From CAIUGU01 sp963819685 (GTDB lineage Bacteria > Pseudomonadota > Gammaproteobacteria > Steroidobacterales > Steroidobacteraceae): 64,000 bases of DNA. The stretch spans positions 248,001 to 312,000 of the forward strand of contig CAWFXI010000007.1 in the NCBI GenBank assembly GCA_963819685.1, given 5' to 3'. Positions 26,962-37,572 of the stretch are shown here, piece by piece; within the stretch, counting starts at the first letter, position 1; every line of letters begins with the position of its first letter. Under the pieces are notes generated by a model that searched no databases, was not told where the DNA came from, and saw only the letters and a list, made by a program, of their open reading frames with translations. The position numbers and the translations under genes were made by a program.

Positions 26962-27248
26962 TGTGTATAACGTCGCTCGCTGCTGGCGGTTGACGAAGGC
27001 GGCCAGGGAGACTTTTGCGGCTACTTTCATTTACCTGCAAGCAACCTGCAGCGGCACCTGAGCCACGCTGGGAGGTATGCAACCGCTGTACGGTTCATTC
27101 GGGTCAAGCGATTGTTTTTATAAGAATTTCGTGCACACAAAAACCACGATCAATTGTTGAGCAGCAGGTAAAACTCGCAGTCGAAATGCCCACTTGGATA
27201 TCTTTGCCCCAACTCATCCACAGATTTATCCACAGGTTTTGTGGACAA
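26962..27248. promoter_or_regulatory. DnaA box cluster between sigma factor gene and priA
   Basis: The 406-bp divergent region 26901-27306 contains two perfect DnaA boxes (TTATCCACA at 27226-27234, plus strand; TTATACACA at 26962-26970, minus strand) and two one-mismatch boxes (TCATCCACA 27214-27222 plus; TTGTCCACA 27240-27248 minus). An AT-rich stretch lies at about 27108-27160. Three boxes sit within 35 bp about 60 bp before priA. This may be DnaA control of priA, a DnaA titration site or part of an origin; no gene is present here. Confidence 0.6.
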
Positions 27249-27306
27249 CTTTCCATAACGAGGCCTGCCAGCCGCAAGTCATTTTGATGTCTGGAAGTCC
27301 GCGTTC

Positions 27307-29526
27307 ATGACTGGCTATCTCGCAATCGCGATCGACACGCCGCTGCGACGGCTGTTCGATTACCGCCCTCCTGCGGGACAGGCTGCTGACGGACTCCAGC
27401 CGGGAGAGCGATTGTGGGTGCCGTTTGGCAAGCGTCGCACCGTGGGCATTGTGGTCGCCCACAAACAGCAGACCGACCTGCCCGAGCACAAGATCCGGCG
27501 CGCCTTCGATGTCATCGAGGGTGGTCCGGTCTTCGAACCTGCGCTGCTCGATCTGCTGGTCTGGTCCGCTGACTACTACCGACATCCGGTGGGTGAAGTG
27601 CTGGCCGCTGCATTGCCGGTGCCGCTGCGTAAAGGCGCCCCCCTTGATTCGATCGAGCGCTATTGGCGGTTGACGCCAGCAGGTGAGCGGGATGCGCTTG
27701 CGTCGCTTTCACCGCGAGCGACGCGCTTGCAAGCATTTGTGACCGCACTTCTTGGTCATCCGCGAGGCTTGGGCCTGAGTGCCGGCATGCTGGAAGCTAC
27801 AGTTCCAGGTTGGCGTGATGCGGCAAGGACCCTGATCAAGCGCGGGCTTGTCGAGCAGATCGAACACATCGCAGTGCCTTCTCCGCCCGCGAGCGGGACG
27901 CTGCAGCAGGGACCTGTCCCAAGCGCCGCCCAGCAATCAGCGATTGATCGGATCGCTTACAGTCTCGGGAGTTTTGCAACGCTGCTGCTGGATGGCGTCA
28001 CCGGTAGCGGCAAGACCGAGGTCTACCTTCGCGCCATCGCCACCGTTCTTTCGCAAGGACGGCAGGCACTGGTGCTGGTCCCGGAAATCGCCCTTACGCC
28101 GCAGCTTACGCAACGATTTGCGGAGCGCTTTGCAACACCGCTGGCCGTGCTGCACTCTTCTCTCAACGATACTGAACGGCTGGCAGCGTGGCGGAGTGCG
28201 CGCGACGGATCTGCTGGAATCGTCATCGGGACGCGCTCGGCGGTATTTGCGCCGCTGGCACGTCCCGGCCTGATTGTGGTTGATGAAGAGCACGATTCCT
28301 CCTACAAGCAGCAGGAAGGCTTCAGGTACTCCGCGCGCGATCTGGCCATCGCACGGGCGCAGCGCCACGCCATTCCAGTCGTGCTGGGATCAGCAACCCC
28401 GTCACTCGAAAGCCTGGCGCGCCTGAAGCGAACCGGGACGCGTGCCCACAGCGAACATCTGGTTCTCCCCCAACGGGCGGGCAACGCAACGCCGCCGCCC
28501 ATCAGCGTCATCGACCTGCGACAGCATGCCGCGACCCAGGGGCTGTCGACTCCGGCAATGCTGGCCATTCGCCGCCACCTCGATGAGGGCGGCCAGGTAT
28601 TGCTGTATCTCAATCGCCGCGGCTATGCACCAGCGCTTTTCTGTCCGGAATGCGGGTGGTCGGCGCCTTGCCCTCGGTGTGATGCACGGCTGACCGTACA
28701 TCGCCGCGAGTCCAGGCTGGTTTGTCACCACTGCGCGACCGAACAACCCATTCCAGCGACCTGCCCGGTGTGTCTGTCCCCGGCAAAACCGGTAGGCCAG
28801 GGTACCGAGCGTATCGAGGAAACGCTGGGAGACATATTTCCCGGTGTGCCATTGGTCCGCATCGATCGCGACAACATCAGGCGCAAGGGCGAGCTCGATG
28901 CAGCCATGGAACGCATCCACAGTGGAGCCGTACGGCTGCTCGTGGGCACGCAGATGCTGACTAAAGGACACCACTTTCCGGACGTGACGCTGGTCATTGT
29001 CATGAACGCCGACCAGGGACTGTTCAGCACGGACTTCCGGGCCAGCGAGCGTCTCGCCCAGACCATCATCCAGGTTGCCGGACGAGCCGGTCGCGCCACG
29101 CGGCCTGGCGAGGTCCTCATCCAGAGCGAGTACCCGGAGCACCCGTTACTGCAGCAACTATTGACGGGCGGTTACCAGGCATTTGCGGCGGCAGCCTTGC
29201 AGGAACGCGAACTTGCAGGCTGGCCGCCCTATTCCCGATTGGCATTGCTGCGCGCCGAGGCAGCCAGTGATCAACTGCCCCTGCGCTTCCTCACTGCCGC
29301 CCGGGCGCTCGCCCACTCCTCTTCTCGCGCGTTGACGATCCTGGGCCCCGCTCCCGCTCCCATGCAGCGTCGCGGCGATCGCTTCCGGGCGCAACTGCTG
29401 CTGCAAGCATCCACGCCCGCGGTGCTGCAGACGTTTCTCGCGTCATGGATCCCGCAACTCGATGAACTGCCGGAAGCTCGCAAGGTCCGATGGTCGGTGG
29501 ATGTGGATCCGCTCGAACTCTTTTAG
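27307..29526 (+). CDS. priA: Primosomal replication restart helicase PriA
   Basis: A 739-residue 3'-5' helicase that reloads the replisome at stalled forks. N-terminal DNA-binding domain (YLAIAIDTPLRRLFDYRPP), Walker A LDGVTGSGKTEVYLR, DEAH-type motif VVDEEHDSSYKQQ, VLGSATPSLES, the zinc-binding insert with cysteine pairs CPECGWSAPCPRC, CHHC and CPVC, and motif VI QVAGRAGRATRPGE are all present. Length matches E. coli (732). The gene normally neighbours argS in gammaproteobacteria; here an 11.7-kb island separates them. Upstream lies a DnaA box cluster. Intact. Confidence 0.96.
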   Translation: MTGYLAIAIDTPLRRLFDYRPPAGQAADGLQPGERLWVPFGKRRTVGIVVAHKQQTDLPEHKIRRAFDVIEGGPVFEPALLDLLVWSADYYRHPVGEVLAAALPVPLRKGAPLDSIERYWRLTPAGERDALASLSPRATRLQAFVTALLGHPRGLGLSAGMLEATVPGWRDAARTLIKRGLVEQIEHIAVPSPPASGTLQQGPVPSAAQQSAIDRIAYSLGSFATLLLDGVTGSGKTEVYLRAIATVLSQGRQALVLVPEIALTPQLTQRFAERFATPLAVLHSSLNDTERLAAWRSARDGSAGIVIGTRSAVFAPLARPGLIVVDEEHDSSYKQQEGFRYSARDLAIARAQRHAIPVVLGSATPSLESLARLKRTGTRAHSEHLVLPQRAGNATPPPISVIDLRQHAATQGLSTPAMLAIRRHLDEGGQVLLYLNRRGYAPALFCPECGWSAPCPRCDARLTVHRRESRLVCHHCATEQPIPATCPVCLSPAKPVGQGTERIEETLGDIFPGVPLVRIDRDNIRRKGELDAAMERIHSGAVRLLVGTQMLTKGHHFPDVTLVIVMNADQGLFSTDFRASERLAQTIIQVAGRAGRATRPGEVLIQSEYPEHPLLQQLLTGGYQAFAAAALQERELAGWPPYSRLALLRAEAASDQLPLRFLTAARALAHSSSRALTILGPAPAPMQRRGDRFRAQLLLQASTPAVLQTFLASWIPQLDELPEARKVRWSVDVDPLELF

Positions 29527-29642
29527 GGAGACAGGGGAAGGGGATAGTGAAGAGAAAGAGAGAATATGGGGACATTCTCGATTTCTGTTTCGGTTGTTGA
29601 GCCGTTGGCGAAAAAGAAGCCCGCAAAAATCGAGCATGTCCT
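29527..29642. repeat. C-rich tandem repeat and REPIN-like inverted element after priA
   Basis: 29527-29553 read on the minus strand is the ACTATCCCCTTCCCCTGT-type unit found elsewhere. 29568-29582 (GGGGACATTCTCGATT) is inverted at 29624-29642 (AAAAATCGAGCATGTCC), giving a long imperfect hairpin. A related REP-like unit is at 29568-type sequence 37589-37626. It may terminate priA transcription. Confidence 0.6.
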
Positions 29643-29689
29643 TGAGTTCCCCCGGCGATTGAGGAATCACCCTCCGCCACCAGCCTGTT

Positions 29690-31974
29690 CTAGCGCGACG
29701 CGGTGGGGTTGAAGTTGAGGACCACTTCGAGGGGCGTCGATGCGTTCGCGGCATCAATCGTGCTCATCAGGAATCGCTGACCGTCTGCTGAGACCACGTA
29801 CTGCTGCCTGCTGACAGGCTGTACGGCTGGGCCGATGTTCGTGACAAAGAGCGGAACCGGGCGCCCTAGTTGCGGCGAACCCTCTCCCAAGCCGGGCTGC
29901 ACGGGCACTGCCATCAGGCGGCCGTCGAACGCGACATAGAAGATCTCCAGCCCGTCGGGACGCCAGCGTGGTTGTGCGCCGCCGCCCACCGATACCTGCA
30001 ACCTCTCGCCCGCGCGTCCGAACGGCTGCAGATACACCTCGAACTGTCCCGACTCGTTCGACTGATACAGCATCCACGCCCCATCGGGTGAGAACTGCCC
30101 GTCGCGTTCATCAAAGGGCGTGGAGAGCACCGAGAATGGTTTACGTTCGCCAGTAAGCGGCAGGGCCCAGATATCCCAGGTTTCGGTTTCAGTTCCGCCC
30201 GTCTTGTACAACAGGAGGCGTCCGTCGCGACTCACATCTGTGGGAATCTTTCCCCTTGCATCCGCGACCAGAACTTCCTCGGCGCCCGCGGCGGAGACAG
30301 GTCGCCAGTAGATGTCAAAAGCACTGCGTTCACTGAAATACCGCTGGTAGATCAGGTGGCCGCCGTCAGCCGAAAACAGCGGGTGGAACTCGGACGTCGT
30401 CTCGCTGGTGAAGCGACTCGCCGCTCCCCGTCGCAAGTCGAGCATCCACAGATCGCCATTGCCGGTCGCTGCTCGATATAACGCCAGTCGCTGACCATCG
30501 GCAGACAGCGCAAACGAACCGCCGCCCTCGCCTCCCTCCACGCGGCTGACTTCGTTACCTGCACGATCAAACCACACGAGTCGCCGCTGACCGGCACCCG
30601 TGACGCCCACCCGATACACGATCGCCCCGGAGGTAGCGGCTGACACACCCACAACCCCGAGTCCATCCACCGCCGGTGTATACGGCATGACGACGGGATC
30701 CCCGACGGGCGATAGACTTTTCACGTCGAAGTCCTGCGACCAAAGCCGTCCTTGCCGAACGAAGACCAGGTGGCCGGAGGTGTAGACCGCAGGGCCATCG
30801 GCTTCGCGGATCCGACGCGCAGTGGTCGATCCGAGTGTGGCGGCGTAGATCCCGCGTTCCTCCACTGGCCGGCGGCAAAGTAGAGGAAACTGCGGCCATC
30901 AGGGAGGAAATACGGAAAGGTGTGGTAGCGCTGCGCTGCCTCGACTTGCGTGACCAAAGAAACGTCACCGCCATTGGCGGCGACACGTCGAATTCCGCTT
31001 ACCAGGTTAGGCGCAAAAAGCACGTCTCCAGATGCGCTCCAGCTGCCTCCGGCCCCAATCTCCACGCGCGCGAGACTGCGCATGGCGCCCGAAGCGAGCT
31101 CGAGCACCTTGAGTTCGGCGACGGCGAAGAAGCCGATCGAACGGCCATCAGGCGACCAGAACGGCCAACTGCCGTCCGTGGTTCCGGCGAGCGGCACCGT
31201 GGTGCCATCGTCAAGCGACTTCAACCAGAGCTGCGACCGTCCCTCGCTGGTGGCCTGATAGACCACGTGCCGGCCGTCCGGTGAGATGGCAAACGACGCT
31301 GGACTGGTCGCTGCCGGTGCGGCGATTTGCAGGTGCGTTTCAGGCGGAGGCAACTCTCGCAGATGCCGCAGCGTGGGCATCAGCATCGCGATCATGCCCA
31401 CCAGCGCGATGGCGGCGAGTGAAGTCATCCAAAGCAGCCGACTTCGCTGTGGTTCGACTTTTGCCAAGGCTCGCACTAACTCACTATCCGCAGACGGATC
31501 AGGAGCGGATGGATCGAGGATCTTCCTCAGCGCCGATACGAGCCGCATCGCATCGTGGTGAAAGTCCGGATCGGGACGGACTTCAATCGACTGACGAAAA
31601 GCGAGTGCTGTGAGCGACGAAGGTAACTCCGCGCTGCCGGGCATCAGCGCATGGCCCACCAGCACTGGCACCACCGGGATGTTCCGCGCCAGCGCCGCTT
31701 CCAGTTCGATCCGCACAAAGTCGTCCGGATCTTCGAGCCGTCGCTGTCCCGCCTCGTTGTGCGTCTCGGCCCACTGCGGGCCGATGATCGCCAGCACCGC
31801 GGCGCAGTCACCGACCCGGCGTTCAGGTAGCTCGCGAAAGTCCCGTCCGAGCGGAATGGAATCGACATCCTTGAACACATGCGACTTGCCAAACTCGGCT
31901 ACGAGGCGATCGTAGATCCGCCCCGTGGCGTCCGGATTGTCGCTGCGGCGGTAGCTGATGAAGATGCCGGGCAT
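29690..31974 (-). CDS. TIR-transmembrane-beta-propeller protein, copy A (class 1 TIR), one frameshift
   Basis: Joined, a ~761-residue protein. Residues 1-~150 are a TIR domain opening GIFISYRRSD, with FVRIELEAALARN carrying the glutamate expected at the NADase position. One transmembrane helix follows (~residues 185-205, SLAAIALVGMIAMLMPTL), then a PD40/TolB-like propeller with repeated SPDGRHVVY, FWSPDGRSIGF, LPDGRSFLYF and RPDGLEIFYV units, likely periplasmic. The frame breaks near 30866 (one base missing, between AAGQ and EERGIYAATL). Compared with copy C, residues around RELPERRV look like a compensated insertion/deletion. Its distal propeller differs from copies B-D. Signalling or anti-phage role is inferred from TIR. 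Confidence 0.75.
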
Positions 31975-32032
31975 GGGAGATTGGGGGCTGGAGGCTACGG
32001 ACTACATCCAGAATATTAAGGATTCTGACCTT

Positions 32033-34334
32033 TCACGGCTCACGGCTCTTCTCCGCCTCAGGATTCCAGTTCTGGATCAGCGTGATCGGTGCTTCGGCGC
32101 TGTCGAGCACGGTGTTGATCAGGAAGCGCCCGTCGGGCGCGATGTCATATTGCCGACCCTGTATGTTGTCAACACCACCGCGATAGATTCGCGTGGGGAA
32201 GAGCACCGTAGATGCGCCCGGTGCCAGCGTGCCGCCGTCGACGGTTATCTGCACTGCCATCATCTCTCCCGCCGGGTTCACGTAGTACAGCTCCTTGCCA
32301 TCGGGTCGCCAGGCGGGAAAGACCCCGCCCATTGTGGACACCTGCCACTGGATACCACCGGCCCCGGCGTCCGCGCTTGCCGCTCCGGGCGGAACGAACG
32401 GCCGCACATAGATCTCCATGCGACCCGATTCGTTCGAGTGATAGGCCATCCACCGGCCATCCGGGGACAGAGACCCCGAAGTCTCGCGAAAACGCGTCTT
32501 CAGAATCACCGACGCCTTGCCGTCCCCCACCATTGGCTTGACCCAGAAATCGGCGTTCGTCTGCGGGTCCACGCTGACAAACAGCAGGTAACGCCCGTCC
32601 ACCGACCAGCTGTTCGGGAGCGTGATCTGGTCCGAGCTCAACAGTCTTTCCTCCGCACCCATCCCGCTCGCGAGCTTCTGATAAGTGGCCGAGGCTCCAG
32701 TCTTGGTCGACTGGTAAGCAATTCGCGTCCCGTCTGGCGACCAGATTGGAAACTGATCAGCTTCAGCGTCGAACGTAAAACGGCTCAAGCGAGTGCCGTC
32801 GGCCAGCCACAAGTCGGTATTGCCCTGCACCGTGCGGGCCACGACCACCCGACGACCGTCAGGAGAAACGCGCGGGTCACGAAGATTGCTCCCATCCGGT
32901 TCGCCGACTGCGCCGCGCGCTGTGCCCGACCGGTCAACCCAAGTCAGCTGTCGCTGGCTGCCTGCGCCCGCGCGATAAGCAACCAGGCCGTGTGGGGCTA
33001 GAGAAACGGGACTCTGACTGAACACCGGATCTATGTCACCGGCTACCGTCACAGGATCGCCGATGAGCGCTGCTCGCTCAATGTCGAGCCGCTGGGCCAG
33101 AAGTGCTCCGGCCTCGACCCACAGCAGCCAGCCGGAAGGCAGATATCCTCCAAGGCTATCGCCATTCGTCAATCGCGCCGGGGCAGTGCCGTCAAGCGAG
33201 CCCAGGTAAATCCCGCGCTCGTCCGGTGCACCTCCACTGCGAAAGAGGAAACGGCGGCCGTCAGGAAGGAACCAGGGCTGGAGGTGACTCCTCTGTTGTG
33301 GACCGAGCGTCGTGACGGCCTTCACCGCGCCCCCAGCGGCGGGCACGCGCATCAGAGGGGTCAGCAGAGACGGCGCAAACACTATGACTCCTTCCGCGTT
33401 CCATGTCCCGCCCTGACCATTGACAACCGGAGCCAGGGTCTGCGGGACACCGCCGCCAAGGTCAAGGCGCTTCAATGCGAGCCCATCGAAGAACCCGATG
33501 GAGCGGCTATCGGGTGACCAGAATGGAAGTTTGGCGCCCTCAGTGCCCGCTAGTGGTTGCGTCGTTGTGGTCGTCAATGACCGTAGCCACAGGCGTGTCG
33601 CGCCATCGCCGGTAGCGACGAACACGATCTGCTTCCCGTCGGGCGAGAGTGCGAATGACGTGGATCCGCCGGTGGCGGGCGTGACGATGTCGGTGCGAGT
33701 TTCCGGCGACAACGGCGGCGGTGATTCGCGCAGGTGCCGCAGCGCGGGAATCGCGAACGCAATCATCCCCAGCACCGCGACGGCGGCAACCATCATCCAG
33801 GCCCGCAGCGCATTTCTGGACGGTGGCAGTGCAAGCGGAGAAATCCCTGCAGCTTTGGAGATGGGGACGCGGGGGTGCGTTGGCTGTGAAACGACGGCCA
33901 CCGGTGATGCTTCTACCGAACCTTCCGCCGACGGATTCAGCAACCTCGTGAGCGAACTCGCAAGCTGATCCACCCGCGGTTCCAGCGGCGGGGGAAAGGC
34001 ATCCGTCCAGTGATGCCGGGCGAGGTACAGCTCCAGCGAGCGGCCGGGCAGCACATCTTCGATGCGGAACGTGACGATCGGCTTGCCGCACGAGAACGCG
34101 CGGTTCAGTTCATTCTTGACGAAGGAGGAGTGGTTCGCGCGTGCGGAGAGAATCAGCAGATACGCGCGGCGACCGCTCGATGGCATCGAGGATGGCTTCG
34201 TCCCATTCCGCCCCGACGCCTACATCCCGCGGCGCGATCCAGCAGCGCAGGCCGCGCTGCTCGAGCAGTACACACACTTGCTCCGCTAGCGCGTGGTCCT
34301 CGTTCGCATGGCTGATGAAGACATCCCGGGCCAT
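32033..34334 (-). CDS. TIR-transmembrane-beta-propeller protein, copy B (class 2 TIR), one frameshift
   Basis: Joined, a ~766-residue protein, the best preserved of the four. Class 2 TIR: DVFISHANEDHALAEQV, CWIAPRDVGVGAEWDEA (BB-loop region) and SSFVKNELNRAF with the conserved glutamate. A transmembrane helix (WMMVAAVAVLGMIAFAIPAL, ~residue 185) and a propeller follow with SPDGKQIVFV, FWSPDSRSIGF, SPDGRRVVVA, IWSPDGTRIAY, SPDGRWMAY and RPDGKELYY repeats, ending NWNPEAEK. One extra base near 34168 splits the TIR domain; copy D has the intact reading there (ERSRAYLLILS). The ATG at 34334 has AAGGAGAG about 10 nt upstream. It is followed after 58 bp by copy A on the same strand. Confidence 0.8.
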
Positions 34335-34591
34335 CGGGGAGCTCTCCTTGTTCTTGGCCCGATCATAACTCACACGGCCCATAGGCGATAAAGCTGGGGC
34401 TGGAGGCTGCAGCCAGAGGGCTTTGGGCTACAGGGAAGAGACCCGCAGCCGCGATCACTGTCCACTGTCCGCTGTCCGCTTTCCGCTTCCTCACTATCCC
34501 CTGTCCCCTGTCCCTTTCCTTTCCCCTGTTTCATCTCTCGTGATAGGCTGGCGACCTCGCTTTACGTTTTAATGATCGATCAGGATTTCGC
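34335..34591. repeat. Intergenic region with CTGTCCG and CCCCTGT repeats
   Basis: This divergent region between TIR copy B and vapB has GGGCTGGAGGCTGCAG-like units (34396-34412), CTGTCCACTGTCCGCTGTCCG units (34458-34478) and ACTATCCCCTGTCCCCTGT units (34493-34511). It must also hold the vapBC promoter, for which GCTTTACG and TTTTAATGATCGATCA around 34559-34581 are AT-rich candidates. No gene seen. Confidence 0.6.
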
Positions 34592-34798
34592 ATGAGTACC
34601 ATCACCGTATCGTCAAAGTTCCAGATCGTGATTCCAGCGAGAATTCGCGAGGCGCTCGGTATCCGCCCCGGGGAGAAACTCCACGCCATCGAGTATCGGG
34701 GCCGGATCGAGCTGGTACCGGTACGTCGAGCCAGAGCCGCCCGCGGGTCGCTGAAGGGAATCGACACCAACGTACCGCGAGATCCCGATCGCATATGA
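34592..34798 (+). CDS. vapB: AbrB/MazE-type antitoxin
   Basis: A 68-residue swapped-hairpin DNA-binding protein: TVSSKFQIVIPARIREALGIRPGEKLHAIEY is the AbrB/SpoVT signature. The C-terminal tail would bind and block the toxin. It overlaps the PIN toxin gene by 4 bp (ATGA), the usual toxin-antitoxin arrangement, and such complexes usually repress their own promoter. Located between TIR copies B and C on the opposite strand. Intact. Confidence 0.88.
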   Translation: MSTITVSSKFQIVIPARIREALGIRPGEKLHAIEYRGRIELVPVRRARAARGSLKGIDTNVPRDPDRI

Positions 34799-35169
34799 AC
34801 GTGGTCGATTCCTCAGCGTGGCTGGAGTACTTTGCAGATGGCGCCAATGCCGCGGTCTTCGCAAAGCCCATCGAAGCAACCGCATCGCTCCTGGTGCCAA
34901 CGCTGTCGCTGTTTGAGGTATTCAAGCGCGTATGCCAGCAACGAGACGAGGACGAAGCATTGCGAGCCATTGCCGTCATGGAGCAAGGCAAGGTTGTGGA
35001 TCTTGATCGGGCAACGGCGCTCGAGGCTGCACGCCTCTCCCTCCAGCACGGTATCGCCATGGCAGACAGCGTGATGCTGGCAACGGCCGGACGGTACCGT
35101 GCCACCCTCTGGACTCAGGATGCAGACTTCAAAGGGCTGCCGGGGGTCAAGTATTTCGCCAAACGATAG
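34795..35169 (+). CDS. vapC: PIN domain ribonuclease toxin
   Basis: A 124-residue PIN protein, expected to cleave RNA (often tRNA or rRNA) when free of antitoxin. Acidic residues of the active site are visible: VVDSSAWLEYF (Asp5), LSLFEVFKR (Glu), IAMADSVMLATA (Asp) and LWTQDADF (Asp). Starts within the end of the antitoxin gene. Length and motifs are normal, so the pair is probably functional. Confidence 0.88.
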   Translation: MNVVDSSAWLEYFADGANAAVFAKPIEATASLLVPTLSLFEVFKRVCQQRDEDEALRAIAVMEQGKVVDLDRATALEAARLSLQHGIAMADSVMLATAGRYRATLWTQDADFKGLPGVKYFAKR

Positions 35170-35216
35170 CGCAACCGCTTAAGGGCCTTGAGGGTTCAGC
35201 CAGAGTCCAAGAGACT

Positions 35217-35248
35217 TTCTGACCCTTCACCTTTCACGCTTCACGCTC
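35217..35248. repeat. TTCACGC-type tandem repeats between vapC and TIR copy C
   Basis: The 82-bp convergent gap 35170-35251 contains degenerate heptamers of the type TTCACCT, TTCACGC, TTCACGC. They belong to the same family as the TCACGGC units at 32029, 41165 and 43518. Confidence 0.6.
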
Positions 35249-35251
35249 AGG

Positions 35252-37572
35252 CTACTTCTTCGCCTCGGGATTCCAGTTCTGGATCAGCGTGATCGGTGCG
35301 GCGGCGGTATCGAGCACCGTGTTGATGAGGAAGCGCCCGTCGGGGGCGACGTCGTACTGGCGACCCTGAATTGATAGTCCGCGCCGCCACCGATGTATTC
35401 GCGTGGGAAAGAGCCTCACTGGCGCGCCCGGCTCGAGGGTGGCCCCGCTGACGGTGATCGGCGCCGCCATCATCTCGCCCGCCGGGTTCAGGTAGTACAG
35501 CTCCTTGCCGTCGGGCCGCCACGCGGGATAGATGCCGCCCGCCGTGGAAACCTGCCACTGCTCCTCGGCCGCGCCGGTCGCCGTCGCCTGCCGCCCCGGG
35601 CGGAACAAACGGCCGCACATAGATTTCGTGTCGCCCCGATTCGTTCGACTGATAGGCCACCCACCGGCCGTCCGGCGAGAACGCGCCCCAGATCTCGCGG
35701 AAGCGAGTCTTCAGGAACACCGACGGCTTGCGATCTCCCGCCATCGGCAGGACCCAGAGGTCGGCGCTGGTCACTGCGGATCGATAGCGTGAATACAGCA
35801 GGAAACGGCCATCCGCCGACCAGCTCGCTGGGAGTCTTTAACCTGGTCGGAGGCCACGAGGCGCTCCTCCGCACCCGCACCGCTCGTGAGCTTCTGATAG
35901 AGATCCCCCTCACCTCGTTCCGCAACGAGCGGAACGCGATCCGCGTGCCGTCGGGCGACCAGACGGGAAACTGTCGTCGCTGCATCGAAGGTGACGCGAC
36001 TCATGCGGGCGCCGTCCAGCAACCAGAGGTCCGTGTTGCCCTGCACCGTGCGGGCTACGACCACTCGACGGCCGTCAGGGGACACGCGGGGACTGTCGAG
36101 ACTGCTGCCATCCGGGTCGCCGACGGTGCCCCGCGCCGTGCCCGAACGGTCGAACCAGGTCAGTTGCCGTTCGCTAGGCCGCTCCCGTGCGGTACGCCAA
36201 CAGCCCCGTCGTCGCAACCGGACACGGCGCTCTGGCTGACAGTCGTATCAACTGCCACTCCTCAGCCAGCGTGACCGGCTCCCCGGTGAGCGCGGCCTGC
36301 GTGAGGTCCAGCCGCTGTGCCACGAGCGTGCCCTCCCGCACCCACAGCAGCCAACCCGAAGGCAGATAGACTCCGGCACTGTCGGCAGGCGTCAGCCGGG
36401 TCGGGGCGCTGCCATCGAGCGCGCCGAGATAGATCCCGGCCGTGTCCGGCTGCGCCGCGCACGTAAAACAGAACCGGCGGCCATCCGGCAGGAACGTGCG
36501 GCACGGTGGCTCTGCTGGCTTGCGGACCGAGCGTCGTCACGCTGCCACCGCGCCCCCGGTGGCGGACACGCGCATCAACGGGCCGTCAGGCTCGGCGCAA
36601 ACAGGATGACACCGTCCGCGTTCCAGGTGCCGCCCCGACCGAAGGCCGGCTGACGCCAGGATCTGCGGCGCGCCGCCGCCGAGATCGAGCCGCTTCAACG
36701 CGCCTGCGGCGAAGAAGCCGATCGAGCGGCTGTCGGGCGACCAGAACGGGAAGCGTCGCGCCCTCGGTGCCCGCCAGCGGCTGCGCCGTCGTCGTCGCCA
36801 GCGACCGCAGCCACAGGCGAGAGCACGCCATCCCCCGAAGCGACGAAGACGATCTGCCGACCGTCGGGCGAGAGCGCGAAGGACGTGGGCTCGTCGGTGG
36901 CGGGCGTGACGATATCGAGTGCGCGTCTCCGGCGGCATGGCGGCGGCGATTCGCGCAGGTGCCGCAGTGTGGGCACCAGCAGCGCGATCATGCCCACCAC
37001 CGCGATAGCGGCGAGCGACGTCATCCAGACCAGCCGGCTACGCAGTGGGTCGACTCTTGCCGCGCTGCTCGCAGTAATTCGCTATCCGCAGACGGATCAG
37101 GAGCAGACGGATCGAGGATCTTCCGCAGCGCCACCACCAGCCGCGTCGCATCGTGGTGAAAGTCCGGATCGGGCCGGACTTCGATCGACTGACGAAACGC
37201 CAGTGATGCGAGCGACGAAGGCAACTGCGCGCTGCCGGGCATCGGCGCATGGCCCACCAGCACCGGCACCACCGGGATGTTGCGCGCCAGCGCCGCTTCC
37301 AGCTCGATGCGCACGAAGTCGTCCGGATCCTCGAGCCGTCGCTGTCCCGCTTCGTTGTGCGTATCGGTCCACTGCGGACCGATGATCGCCAGCACCGCGG
37401 CGCAGTCGCCGACCAGGTCGTTCAGGTGCTCGCGAAAGTCCCGCCCGAGCGGAATGGAATCCACATCCTTGAACACCTGCGCCTTGCCGAACTCGGCCAC
37501 GAGCCGGTCGTAGATGCGACCCGTGGCATCCGGGCTGTCGCTGCGGCGGTAGCTGATGAAGATGCCGGGCAT
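35252..37572 (-). pseudogene. TIR-transmembrane-beta-propeller gene, copy C, many frameshifts
   Basis: The N-terminal TIR is intact to about residue 180 and is nearly identical to copy A (GIFISYRRSD, FKDVDSIPLGRDF, FVRIELEAALARN). A transmembrane segment (SLAAIAVVGMIALLVPTL) follows in a shifted frame. The propeller is spread over several frames with both insertions and deletions: recognisable pieces are SFALSPDGRQIVFVASGDG, SPRVSPDGRRVVVARTVQGN, FPVWSPDGTRIAFRSL, GDLYQKLTSGAGAEERL, AFSPDGRWVAYQSNESGR and AWRPDGKELYYLNPAGE, ending NWNPEAKK. The propeller matches B and D, not A. Either a decayed copy or a poorly resolved repeat in the assembly; few substitutions creating stops are visible. Confidence 0.72.

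Noticed and set aside
26962..27248. Chromosomal origin of replication
   Set aside because: DnaA boxes are present, but no dnaA, dnaN or partition genes are in the window and skew cannot be computed; kept only as a possibility.
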